The notes below the pieces were generated by a model. It was not told the origin of the DNA and ran no database searches. It saw nothing but the letters and a program-made list of their open reading frames with translations. A stretch of DNA of 64,000 bases, taken from contig NZ_BLKW01000002.1 of the NCBI RefSeq assembly GCF_010723305.1, positions 1,054,001 to 1,118,000 of the forward strand. Direction: 5' to 3'. Shown here one piece after another: positions 49,050 to 57,575 of this stretch (its first letter is position 1; every line of letters begins with the position of its first letter). A program made the translations under genes and the position numbers. Origin of the DNA: Mycobacterium botniense. Lineage in GTDB: Bacteria; Actinomycetota; Actinomycetes; Mycobacteriales; Mycobacteriaceae.

Positions 49050-50075
49050 TTAACGCGGCCTATCGGCGTCCGGAATATATTTATCTGCCAGTGCCGCGGT
49101 GATTTCGAATAACCGCAGTCGCGTTTTCTTTTTTAATTCGTGCTCGATATCGATGATCCCGCCTTTCGCAAGGTGGGGATCGTAGGGCATAAATTCGACC
49201 GTGGCCCCCGACTTGCCAAAACGCTCGGTGAGGTACGCCCTGGCGTCTTGGTCGTATTTATTGCGGCTGTCGTTGAGAATGACCATGCTGCGGGATACCA
49301 GTTCGTGATAGCCCATTGCACGCAACAGGTCGATGGAGCGGGTCACCGGCAGGGACGTGTCGGCCGTGAGGCCGGAGACGAAAACCAGTGTGTCACAGTT
49401 GTCGAAGACGGCTTTCATCACCGGGTGCTCAAGGTCGTCAGAGGTGTCCACCACGATGATCGTGTGGGTGCGGCGCAACCGCGACAACACCCCGGTGAAC
49501 ATCGAGGGCACCAGTGGGCGTGGCTGGTCTGAGGCCCGGTTTCCGGCTAGAACATCGAGTCCTATGCTGTTCTGCCCCAGGTGTTCTCGAATATCCGCAT
49601 AGCCTTGAACGTCGGTGTCGTTGAGAACGGCGGTGTAATCGCCGGGGGGATTTTCGTCGATTCGGCCGGCCAGGGTCCCGAAACCGGGCGCGGCGTCGAT
49701 CGCGACGACATTCTCGGGTCGGCATGCCCGAAAAACCGCACCGATGCACGCGGTCATGGTGGTTTTGCCCACGCCACCCTTGCCGGAGATCACCCCGATG
49801 ACATACTGCTTGCGGATGTGCCGCCGTATCCGTTCCTGCAGTTCCCGATAATGACGTTCAGCCGGCGACTCACCCAGATTTACGGTATGAAATGACATTG
49901 CGTAGATGACTTTGCGCCAGCCTGAACCGGGCGGAATCCTTCGCGGTGCGACCATATCCGAAATGCGCAATGTCCCCGATACGGATTCTTGTTGCGGACG
50001 CGGCACGGTCGGTTCGCGGCGGCTCTGTCTGAACTGCTCCGCAGAATTCAGCGGCGCATTCCACGGATTTGTCAC
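49050..50075 (-). CDS. ESX-2-encoded MinD-like ATPase (Rv3888c-like)
   Basis: A 341-residue protein, the same length as Mtb Rv3888c. The N-terminus (MTNPWNAPLNSAEQFRQSRR) is disordered. The ATPase core has a deviant Walker A ISGKGGVGKTTMTA near residue 93, VVAIDAAPGFGTLAGRIDENPPGDY, and VVDTSDDLEHPV. It resembles EspI-type proteins of ESX loci and the MinD-like gene at 41225-42391. It may couple secretion to energy status, as proposed for EspI, but that is inference. Start is GTG after an upstream window of weak Shine-Dalgarno. It sits between espG2 and eccD2. Confidence 0.9.
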   Translation of the reverse strand: MTNPWNAPLNSAEQFRQSRREPTVPRPQQESVSGTLRISDMVAPRRIPPGSGWRKVIYAMSFHTVNLGESPAERHYRELQERIRRHIRKQYVIGVISGKGGVGKTTMTACIGAVFRACRPENVVAIDAAPGFGTLAGRIDENPPGDYTAVLNDTDVQGYADIREHLGQNSIGLDVLAGNRASDQPRPLVPSMFTGVLSRLRRTHTIIVVDTSDDLEHPVMKAVFDNCDTLVFVSGLTADTSLPVTRSIDLLRAMGYHELVSRSMVILNDSRNKYDQDARAYLTERFGKSGATVEFMPYDPHLAKGGIIDIEHELKKKTRLRLFEITAALADKYIPDADRPR

Positions 50076-50109
50076 GATGCCGATGCTAACATGGGCGTGA
50101 AATCCTCGC

Positions 50110-50946
50110 TCACACAATCTTTCGGTACGAATACCATTCTTCCTGGGCGGGCAGCCGCCGCATCAAGTGAGTGACGGCCGAGGCGATGTTGCCGGCGGTC
50201 CCGGGAGCAATCACGACCCACTTCTTGCCGGCCGACAGCACATGTTCGGCGACCATTCGCCCTTCGGGGGTGTCGATGATAGTGACGACGCTCGATTCCA
50301 CGTGTGTCCGGGAGGGCCGCCCGGTGTTCACGCCGGACTGGATTGCGACGATCGCGGCCTGAGCCGATCGCCGGGGGTTGGCCGCCATCATCAGGATCTG
50401 CAGCTGATCGGCTTCTAGGTGCTGATCCTCCAGGAACGTGCGCAATGTCTCTTCACTGGTAACAGCCGCCTGCAAAGCAGTGGCGTCAAGCGTGACCGGC
50501 CGCAACGGCGCAGGTGAGTTGGTGCCGCACAGGCGCTCGATCTGGGTGCTGATGATTGTGTTGGCCGCGCTCTCCGCGCTCGATGTCCCGGCGCCACCGA
50601 TGCGGACGAGATTCTCGGACCGCTCCATGACCACCCACCATTGCGCAAACCGCGCTAAGAGCGCATTGTCTGGGCTATCACCGCGGCCCGGCCTGCGTAC
50701 CGAGAACAGCAGCGCCACGTCGCGGCGGGCAAGAACGGTCAGCCATTCCACCACGGCCGGGTCCACGCGCCCCGATTCGTCGATCACGCCCGCGGCACAC
50801 AAATCGGCACGCACCGGGTGCGCCAGCGTCATCCGCGGAGTTTCGATACTGGGCAGTATGGGCCGCAGCCCCAACTCGGGGGCCACCACCTCGGTTCCGG
50901 TAAGTACCTGCAGCACCCATAGCCCGTCGACGGTGGTGGTTAACAT
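50110..50946 (-). CDS. espG2: ESX-2 PE/PPE chaperone EspG2
   Basis: EspG proteins bind the tip of PE-PPE dimers in the cytosol, keep them soluble and direct them to their cognate system. The 278-residue protein (Mtb 276) has the EspG layout of mixed beta-sheet and helices: start MLTTTVDGLWVLQVLTGTEV, a central segment ARFAQWWVVMERSENLVRIG, and C-terminus IASAVTHLMRRLPAQEEW. Its clients are presumably the PE36/PPE69 pair encoded just upstream. It is 64 bp after esxC. Confidence 0.92.
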   Translation of the reverse strand: MLTTTVDGLWVLQVLTGTEVVAPELGLRPILPSIETPRMTLAHPVRADLCAAGVIDESGRVDPAVVEWLTVLARRDVALLFSVRRPGRGDSPDNALLARFAQWWVVMERSENLVRIGGAGTSSAESAANTIISTQIERLCGTNSPAPLRPVTLDATALQAAVTSEETLRTFLEDQHLEADQLQILMMAANPRRSAQAAIVAIQSGVNTGRPSRTHVESSVVTIIDTPEGRMVAEHVLSAGKKWVVIAPGTAGNIASAVTHLMRRLPAQEEWYSYRKIV

Positions 50947-51010
50947 GGTTTCTCAACCGAACCGCTGGGGCGCACGCGCTCGCGTGCGCCCCAGCTTCGC
51001 CCAGTGACGC

Positions 51011-51304
51011 TTAGATGCTCAGCCCGCTGGCCAAAGAAGCATCTTGGTGTGCTGCGGCCTCGGATACCTGAGCATGCGTTCTGCCGAATGTCAAGACGAC
51101 CTCAGCAAAGTGCTGGAACGACGCGTTGACCTGCTGCAGCAGCCCTTGCCAGGCCGCCGCGTGGTCACCGTGGTGGCTCTCCATCAGTGCTGAATTGAGA
51201 GCCGCCAAATCCGACTGGCAGTCGCTGAGCAGCGCCGACGCGGTGCCCAGGTGGGATTGGTAGTCGGCGATATTCCCATACCTGTAGATGATGGGCTGAT
51301 CCAT
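51011..51304 (-). CDS. esxC: ESX-2 secreted WXG100 protein EsxC
   Basis: A 97-residue member of the WXG100 (ESAT-6-like) family, close to Mtb Rv3890c (95). Two helices flank the turn AAWQGLLQQ, where Trp52-Gln53-Gly54 is the WxG motif. It is expected to form a 1:1 helical dimer with EsxD, encoded 52 bp upstream, and to be exported through ESX-2. An AAGGAGAAAGACG ribosome-binding site precedes the ATG. No signal peptide, as in the family. Confidence 0.93.
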   Translation of the reverse strand: MDQPIIYRYGNIADYQSHLGTASALLSDCQSDLAALNSALMESHHGDHAAAWQGLLQQVNASFQHFAEVVLTFGRTHAQVSEAAAHQDASLASGLSI

Positions 51305-51356
51305 GACGTCTTTCTCCTTCTGTGCAATACGGGTTGTTCGGGCCGCCTGTCCCGGG

Positions 51357-51680
51357 CTAGGTGAGCTGACCGCCGACGTCGGTCCCGGCGATAAGTTGGG
51401 CCGCGTCCGTCGCTTGGCTTTCCCACTGCAACGATGCAATTCCCAGATTTTCAGCGAGATGCATAATGCTGTTTTTCAGCTGTTCTCCGGCCTGGGTGAT
51501 CTCTGCCGCTTTAGCCGCTGAGGCGACCCCGGCTGCCCCCGCTAATGATTGGCCTTGGATCAGATCGTCGTTCGCGCTCTGCGCTTGCATAATGATTGCA
51601 TGGGTATGATCCATAAGCGATTGGATTTTTTGCTTAGCCAGCTGTAACTGCTCTAACGGAATACTTGCTACATCGGCCAT
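51357..51680 (-). CDS. esxD: ESX-2 WXG100-like partner EsxD
   Basis: A 107-residue all-helical protein of the same length as Mtb Rv3891c. It is the probable heterodimer partner of EsxC. The central turn (IQGQSLAGAAGVAS) lacks a clear WxG, and the only tryptophan is late (SLQWESQATDAA). This is common in the second partner. The start MADVASIPLEQLQL follows a GGAGACGCGA ribosome-binding site. The frame is intact. Confidence 0.92.
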   Translation of the reverse strand: MADVASIPLEQLQLAKQKIQSLMDHTHAIIMQAQSANDDLIQGQSLAGAAGVASAAKAAEITQAGEQLKNSIMHLAENLGIASLQWESQATDAAQLIAGTDVGGQLT

Positions 51681-51835
51681 TCGCGTCTCCTTATCGTGAA
51701 ATCTCCGACGTCCCGAACGCCGGGAGTGAACGTGAGTCTAGGCTCTTCTCGGGTGTTGTCACTTCACCTTTACTAACCACCCTCAGGCATCACCTCCTGG
51801 CTGTCGGGACGGTTGCCACGGAAGAGGTTGCGGCA

Positions 51836-53047
51836 TCAGCTGTTCTGCGGTTGTTCGCCGACGACGATGCGGGCATGCGTCACCTTATCCTTCTCTGCAT
51901 CGGCGTTGTCGCGCCCCAGCATCCCGGCGGCGGGTGATACCGGCAGCGCCGCCCCTCCCATCGGGGTGGTGGCCGGGGTGCGTATCTCCGCCGCGTTGAG
52001 CAACCCTCCCGGCCTGAGACCGGCCGGTCGCCCACCGAGTTCCGGCTCGAACGTGCTTGCCGGGCGCGTGAAACTGGTCAATCCGGCTCCCGGGTAGCCG
52101 ACACCGACACCACCCGCACTGCCGCCCGCCCCCGCCAGGCCGGCGGCGCCTCCACCGCCAGCCGCGACTGGTTCAGCCACCGCGGCAACCGGTTCGGCCG
52201 CAGCGGAAGCACCCGACTGCGACAGCAACGAGGGAAACATACCCATCAACGTTTGCGCCGGGCTCGACAGGCTCTGCGATGCACTTTCGACCAGCTGGCT
52301 GGGCGCATCGCCTGCCGATTTCGCTAATTCCGGCACGCTTGAAATCATTTGCTGGAAGGGCTGTGCGAGCTGCCCGATCGCGTCCATGGGCGATGCTGTT
52401 TGACTGGCCATCTGCACCGCCGCTGTCGGTCCCGATTGCAACCCCCCTGCAGTGTTCGCTGCGGATTCCGCAACGCTTTCGGCGGGCGCTGCCGCAATGC
52501 CCGGCGATGCCCCCAGCGGTGTGATCGGCGGAGGTGTACTGGTTACTGCGGCCATTAACGTGTTCAGGACGCTCGCATAGGCGACCCCAGCGCCCGTATT
52601 CTGGCTCCAGTATTCGCTGTATTCACCTTGCAGTTCGCAAATCCGTGGAGTAAGCGCACCAAGAACCCACGGGTTGATGTTGTTGTCTGCGACAAACTCG
52701 TCGCGATTCGCCTGACACACCGCCGAGGGGATCACGGTCGATCGGGCGACGGTGTTGGCCTCCACCGCAGCTTGCCCGATCGCGACGTGCTTTAAACAGT
52801 GGGCCGCCAAAGGCTCCAGTCCGAGAAAATTGAGTTCGCTGCCTTTCAAGGCCGATGCGGCACCGCCGAGGCCGATCCATGACTCCATGGTTGCCGCGAT
52901 GTTGGCCATCGACGCGCCCATCGATAATTCGTGCGAGATCGCCTCGCTCAGCCACGCCGCGATATTGGCGATGATCGTCGAGGGGTTACTGCCCTCCAGG
53001 AGCGCAGCCACGCTTTCCGGTGGACCGAACCACAGTGGGTCGGGCAT
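51836..53047 (-). CDS. PPE69: PPE-family protein PPE69
   Basis: A 403-residue PPE protein (Mtb Rv3892c 399). The N-terminal PPE domain starts MPDPLWFGPPE and has the helical pattern seen in PPE proteins to about residue 165, with the WxG-like turn around MESWIGLGG. The C-terminal part (from about 180) is a low-complexity Ala/Pro/Ser/Gly segment ending GRDNADAEKDKVTHARIVVGE. It should dimerise with PE36, encoded 10 bp upstream, bind EspG2, and be exported by ESX-2. Confidence 0.93.
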   Translation of the reverse strand: MPDPLWFGPPESVAALLEGSNPSTIIANIAAWLSEAISHELSMGASMANIAATMESWIGLGGAASALKGSELNFLGLEPLAAHCLKHVAIGQAAVEANTVARSTVIPSAVCQANRDEFVADNNINPWVLGALTPRICELQGEYSEYWSQNTGAGVAYASVLNTLMAAVTSTPPPITPLGASPGIAAAPAESVAESAANTAGGLQSGPTAAVQMASQTASPMDAIGQLAQPFQQMISSVPELAKSAGDAPSQLVESASQSLSSPAQTLMGMFPSLLSQSGASAAAEPVAAVAEPVAAGGGGAAGLAGAGGSAGGVGVGYPGAGLTSFTRPASTFEPELGGRPAGLRPGGLLNAAEIRTPATTPMGGAALPVSPAAGMLGRDNADAEKDKVTHARIVVGEQPQNS

Positions 53048-53057
53048 AACGACTCAG

Positions 53058-53372
53058 TTAAACAACCGTCGATGACAGGCTCGCGGCACTGAGCAGTTCG
53101 TTGAGCACGTAGGCAATCGACGAAATCCCTTGCGCCCCCGCATAAGCGGCTCGCTGACCGACATGTTCAGCCACCGAGCCGAGGTAGGCCGTGCCCGCCC
53201 CGTTAAGCGCCGCGGAAAACGCTGCATCATCCGAGGTGGGCACCATGGGCGTTGTCCCTGTGAGCGCCGCGGCTCCCGCCGCGTTGTTGGCCGCCACCTC
53301 GCCGCTGATCACCGCCTCCGTGATCGCCGACAGGTTCACAGCCTCCGGGAGCACGTTCAGGAAAGCGGTCAT
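53058..53372 (-). CDS. PE36: PE-family protein PE36
   Basis: A 104-residue PE-domain protein; Mtb Rv3893c is shorter (77 as annotated). Two helices are visible. The C-terminal helix contains YVLNELLSA with Tyr88 and Glu92, matching the YxxxD/E general secretion signal of type VII substrates. It is the first of the secreted-protein genes (PE36, PPE69, esxD, esxC), with GAGGAG upstream of the ATG. There is no long C-terminal extension, so it is a minimal PE protein that probably serves mainly as partner and signal carrier for PPE69. Confidence 0.9.
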   Translation of the reverse strand: MTAFLNVLPEAVNLSAITEAVISGEVAANNAAGAAALTGTTPMVPTSDDAAFSAALNGAGTAYLGSVAEHVGQRAAYAGAQGISSIAYVLNELLSAASLSSTVV

Positions 53373-53487
53373 GTCAACTCCTCACGCTGTTCAGCGGACC
53401 TTACCCGCGGAGTCGTCTGAGTCTACGGCGTCCCCCACAGGTCATGGGCAGAAATTCTGCCGCAGCCCGCGCCGATCGGCAATTCAG

Positions 53488-56400
53488 CTAATCCAGCTGC
53501 TCCGGTGAGCCCACGAGCACTCCCTCGATTTCTCCGTCAGTCGTGACCAGCAGCCCACGCCCGGGCGGCAGCTGTTGGGCGCTGATTCTGCCGTAGACCT
53601 TGACCTGTGCCGGATCGTTGTCCATGAACAACGTCGGTGAGCGGGATCCGGTCAGCTTTTGCAGGAGCGGATTCATCATCACCTGCGAGCCCCAGTTCCC
53701 GGGCAAACGTGCGGCCACCACATGCAGACCGACCTCACGGCTGCGTTCGATCAAACCCCACAACGGAGCGGTGGCTGCCGGCTTGACCATCTGATTGTGC
53801 GGACGAAGCTCGTGCTCATCGTCGATCAGGACGAAGTGATGCGGGCCGGCCCATGGTTTGCGGTTCAGCAGCTCTTCCTGGGTCAGGCCCGACGGCGGCA
53901 AGCGGTCCCGCAACAGCGCGGCAAGCTCTCCGATCACTGCGTCGATGTCCTCCGCCGTATAGGCGTAAGCCCGCACGTGCGGGCCCCGGACCCGGCCGAT
54001 CAGCGTGGTCTTCGGGTCGATGATGGTGATCTGCGCCTGTTCCGGGGTGAGGCGGCTCACGATCGCCTGCCCGAAAGCTGCCAATGTCGTGGTCTTTCCG
54101 CACAGCTGGCGACCCATCACCAGTATGTTGGGCACCAGCCGCGTGGGCAGGGCCACCGGCTGCAGAGCGCTTTCACCGAGTGCGAACGGGATATTCAACG
54201 GGTCGTCCGCCCCAGCGGTGCGATCGAACGCCTCGATGATCCGGCTCAACATCACCCGTTCAGGCAACCGGGACAGGCGCTCCACCTTGCCCACACCGGT
54301 CACCTCACCGATGACAGACCCCAGACGGCGGGTGCCGACTCGCTCGCCTTTGGTCCCGGTGATCTCCGGAAGGCCCACCAGCAACTCGTAACCGTCGCGA
54401 GTCAGCCCGAATCCCGGTCGATCCAGCGTGTTGCGAGCGGCCTTGCGCTGCTCGGGCGACGTGCCCATCTGGGTCTCGTCGGGGTTACTCAGCCGCAGCT
54501 GGATACGCGCGTTGGACACGGTGACCATGCCCTGCTTCTGCCCCACGAACCAGCCGTTGGCGCTGGTCATGACATGTACACCGTACGACAGGCCCTGGCG
54601 GGCGATGGCGATCGCGCGATCACCCATCGCGAAATCCTTCTCGTAGAGCTCCCCGTAGTTATCGATGACCAGGAAAACGTCACCGAACTTGTCGTCGGGA
54701 TCGGTTCCACCGCCCCCGGCCGCTCCAAACCGTCGTTCGCGAAATTCGGTGATATCGATCTGATAGTGCTTGAACGAGGCCTCGCGGGCCCGGATCAGTC
54801 CCTCGATCGTCGCAATGGTCCGCGACACCCCTTCGGTGTCGTTGAGGCTGACCACCCCCGCCACGTGCGGCAGGTCCTCCACCGGAAAAAGCGACGCCCC
54901 GATGCAGAAGAACGTCACCCGCTCCGGCCGATACATCAGCCCAGCCGAGGTTATCAACGTCATCAGCGTGGTGGACTTGCCGCGTTGGGCGGTGGCAACC
55001 ACCATGATGTTGTCCATCTCGGCGTCAATGACGTGCACGCGTTGCGCATGCTCCTCGGGAATGTCGATGATCCCGACCGGGAAGATCAGCCCGGGGTTTT
55101 GCCCATAGTCGATATGCCAGGGTTTGCCCCGCCAGCGCGCTACCAATGCGTCGACGGGTTCGCTGACTTCCAATGGTGGAAGCCAGATTTGGTGCGGTAA
55201 CCGAGCTGGGTGCGCGATCAACGACTCACGGATCACGTCCAGGATCTTCTTCTTCTTAAAACCGTCAGCGTGATAGAGGAATTCGTCGGGCTCCTCGGGT
55301 TCCTCGGCATCAGCCAGCGCCGCGGTGTCTTCGGGGCTTAACGGTTGGTACTCCCACGTCAGCGGACGCGGCTGCGAGAAGCTCAAATCGACTGTCCGGT
55401 CGACTTTCTTGGACTTCTTCGGCAGCACGAACGGCGCTGACAGGTAAAAGCACCGGAAGGGCTCGAGATCACGCGGACCGACTTTGAGTAGCGCGTACCC
55501 GGCTTCCCGAGCCGGCAAGTGCAGCGCAGCGTCGCTGCCGATGACATCACGTGAGTCTTCGGCGGTCTCCGCGCGCAGCGCAATCCGGAATGCGATGTTG
55601 CTCTTGACTTTACTCAACGACGTAAGATCCAAACGCTGGCCGCCCAGTGTGAAAAACACGTTGCAGCCGCGGCCTTCCTGTCCGATGTGGATGACCAGCT
55701 GGACCCACTCCGGATGATGATGGAACAGCTCCAGGTACTCGTCGATGATGACCAGAAGGATGGGGACCGGTTCCAAATCGCGGCCCGCTAACCGCATCTC
55801 CTCGTACTCGTTAGCGTCGCGCGCGCCAGCTTCTTTGAAAAGCCGGTAACGTCTTGCGATTTCGCCGTTGATCGCCTTGCGCATTCGCTCCGCAAGATGC
55901 CGGTCGTCCTTTCCCAGATTCGACAGCGACCCCGCGACATGCGGCAAGCCTTCGAGGTCTTGGGCGGCAGATTCGAACTTCATGTCAACAAAGATGACGA
56001 TGAACGTTTCCGGCGAGTGGGTCAGCGCGATCCCGTTGCACAACGACAGGAACAGCTCCGACTTGCCTGAGCCAGACGTCCCGATCACCATGGAGTGAAA
56101 ACCGTAGCCGCCGAAGTCTTTTGCCCGGAAGATGATGTACTGTAGCTCGCCGCTCGGCTTGATTCCGACAGGCACTACTGCCCATTTCGGGTCCCCGCGG
56201 CCTCGGCTTTCGGCCCACAATCGGTCGACGTCGAGCTGGCGTGGATCGCTGATCCCCAGCGCGCGGAACAATTCACCGCCCTGGCTGTCGGTTTCGGATA
56301 GCTCTCCCGCACTCATCGGCGACCAGCGCGCCAGCGCCCGCGCATACCGGTGGGCGGTGCTTTCGGCGAGCATGTCGGCCGCCGCATAGAACGCGTCGCG

Positions 56401-57573
56401 GTGATAGAGCCGACCTTCCCGGAGCTCAAACCGCTGGTCATCCTCGGCGAACCCGACACCCACGCCGGGACGTGTCGCCAGCCGCAGCACCGTGATGCCG
56501 GCCATGCCCTTCTGCCCGGTAACCCCCTCCCATTGCTCCGGGGTGCCGGTGTTGTCGTCGACGATTACCCAGTGCGAGCCCAGCGAAAGACCCGATGACT
56601 CCATCGGCGAAGGCATCGACGTCGGGCTGGTACCGGCCGGCGGTGTCCACGGACCACGGCCCTTGCGGTGCAACTCCGCATCCAGGGCTTCTTCGAGTTC
56701 CATCGGGGAGGTGAACACTAACCGGCGCAGCCCGCACGCGTCGAACATCTCATCGTGCTGGTTGTGCGGTAACCACACCAGCCAGGACCACTGCTCGGGG
56801 TGACGCGTCACGACCATCAGCTTCAAGTCGTTGGGGCTGTGATAGACGGCCAGCGAGCACAAAACCGCACGAAAGAGGCTGTGGAGCTCTGCGGGGTCCT
56901 GCCCGATGACGCTGAACCCAGGTTTTGACCGCAGACTCAAAACCTTTCCGATACCACGAATCTTGCTTTGCTCAAGGATGAAATCCCTTAACGCACCGCC
57001 GGTTACCGGCTCCAGTTCCTCACCAATCGGAACCTCCGGCCATTGCAGCGACACCGCGGATTCGCTGGCCTGCTGGACACCAATCCCTAATCGCACATCC
57101 AGAAAATCCGGATCGCCGGGCCGGCGCTCCCACATCCGCGGACCGCCGATGACGGTGTCCAGCTTCTGCGGATCGGCGTGGACGAAAAGCTGGCTCCGCC
57201 GCTGTTCTTGCGCAGCACGCTGAATTTCATCGCGATCCTCGTCCAACTGGCGCAAGTAGATTCGGCGCTGTTTTTCTTGCTCACCCCAACTTATGCGTCG
57301 GCCCCGGCCGAACCGGCCGCTGAACATCAGCGCCCCGAACCCGAACAGACCCACCATCGGAAAAAACCCCGACTGTAGTGATCGGACACCCGAGGTGTAC
57401 ATCACGACCAGGGTGCCGATGATCCCCACCAGCAGCGCCGGGACCGCGATCATCATCAGGATGTTGCGCGGCTCCCGCTCAGGCAGTGCCAGCGGCGGCG
57501 CGACCGCCACCCGCACCGGGGGAACGGCCGGCGGCTGGGTGCGCGCGCCCCGGACGAATCCGCGTTTGGACAT
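53488..57573 (-). CDS. eccC2: ESX-2 FtsK/SpoIIIE-type motor ATPase EccC2
   Basis: EccC is the membrane-anchored translocation motor of type VII secretion. The 1361-residue single polypeptide (Mtb 1396) has two N-terminal membrane helices (about 37-62 and 70-87), a basic linker, and three FtsK-like ATPase domains. Walker A motifs are GTSGSGKSELF near residue 497, AQRGKSTTL near 861, and GRQLCGKTTTL near 1153, all with intact GK[ST]. Walker B-like IFVDMKFES and ILLVIIDEYLELF follow in domain 1. EccC is split into two genes in ESX-1 but fused here, as in other ESX systems. The frame is uninterrupted over 4 kb. Confidence 0.95.
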   Translation of the reverse strand: MSKRGFVRGARTQPPAVPPVRVAVAPPLALPEREPRNILMMIAVPALLVGIIGTLVVMYTSGVRSLQSGFFPMVGLFGFGALMFSGRFGRGRRISWGEQEKQRRIYLRQLDEDRDEIQRAAQEQRRSQLFVHADPQKLDTVIGGPRMWERRPGDPDFLDVRLGIGVQQASESAVSLQWPEVPIGEELEPVTGGALRDFILEQSKIRGIGKVLSLRSKPGFSVIGQDPAELHSLFRAVLCSLAVYHSPNDLKLMVVTRHPEQWSWLVWLPHNQHDEMFDACGLRRLVFTSPMELEEALDAELHRKGRGPWTPPAGTSPTSMPSPMESSGLSLGSHWVIVDDNTGTPEQWEGVTGQKGMAGITVLRLATRPGVGVGFAEDDQRFELREGRLYHRDAFYAAADMLAESTAHRYARALARWSPMSAGELSETDSQGGELFRALGISDPRQLDVDRLWAESRGRGDPKWAVVPVGIKPSGELQYIIFRAKDFGGYGFHSMVIGTSGSGKSELFLSLCNGIALTHSPETFIVIFVDMKFESAAQDLEGLPHVAGSLSNLGKDDRHLAERMRKAINGEIARRYRLFKEAGARDANEYEEMRLAGRDLEPVPILLVIIDEYLELFHHHPEWVQLVIHIGQEGRGCNVFFTLGGQRLDLTSLSKVKSNIAFRIALRAETAEDSRDVIGSDAALHLPAREAGYALLKVGPRDLEPFRCFYLSAPFVLPKKSKKVDRTVDLSFSQPRPLTWEYQPLSPEDTAALADAEEPEEPDEFLYHADGFKKKKILDVIRESLIAHPARLPHQIWLPPLEVSEPVDALVARWRGKPWHIDYGQNPGLIFPVGIIDIPEEHAQRVHVIDAEMDNIMVVATAQRGKSTTLMTLITSAGLMYRPERVTFFCIGASLFPVEDLPHVAGVVSLNDTEGVSRTIATIEGLIRAREASFKHYQIDITEFRERRFGAAGGGGTDPDDKFGDVFLVIDNYGELYEKDFAMGDRAIAIARQGLSYGVHVMTSANGWFVGQKQGMVTVSNARIQLRLSNPDETQMGTSPEQRKAARNTLDRPGFGLTRDGYELLVGLPEITGTKGERVGTRRLGSVIGEVTGVGKVERLSRLPERVMLSRIIEAFDRTAGADDPLNIPFALGESALQPVALPTRLVPNILVMGRQLCGKTTTLAAFGQAIVSRLTPEQAQITIIDPKTTLIGRVRGPHVRAYAYTAEDIDAVIGELAALLRDRLPPSGLTQEELLNRKPWAGPHHFVLIDDEHELRPHNQMVKPAATAPLWGLIERSREVGLHVVAARLPGNWGSQVMMNPLLQKLTGSRSPTLFMDNDPAQVKVYGRISAQQLPPGRGLLVTTDGEIEGVLVGSPEQLD

Positions 57574-57575
57574 GC

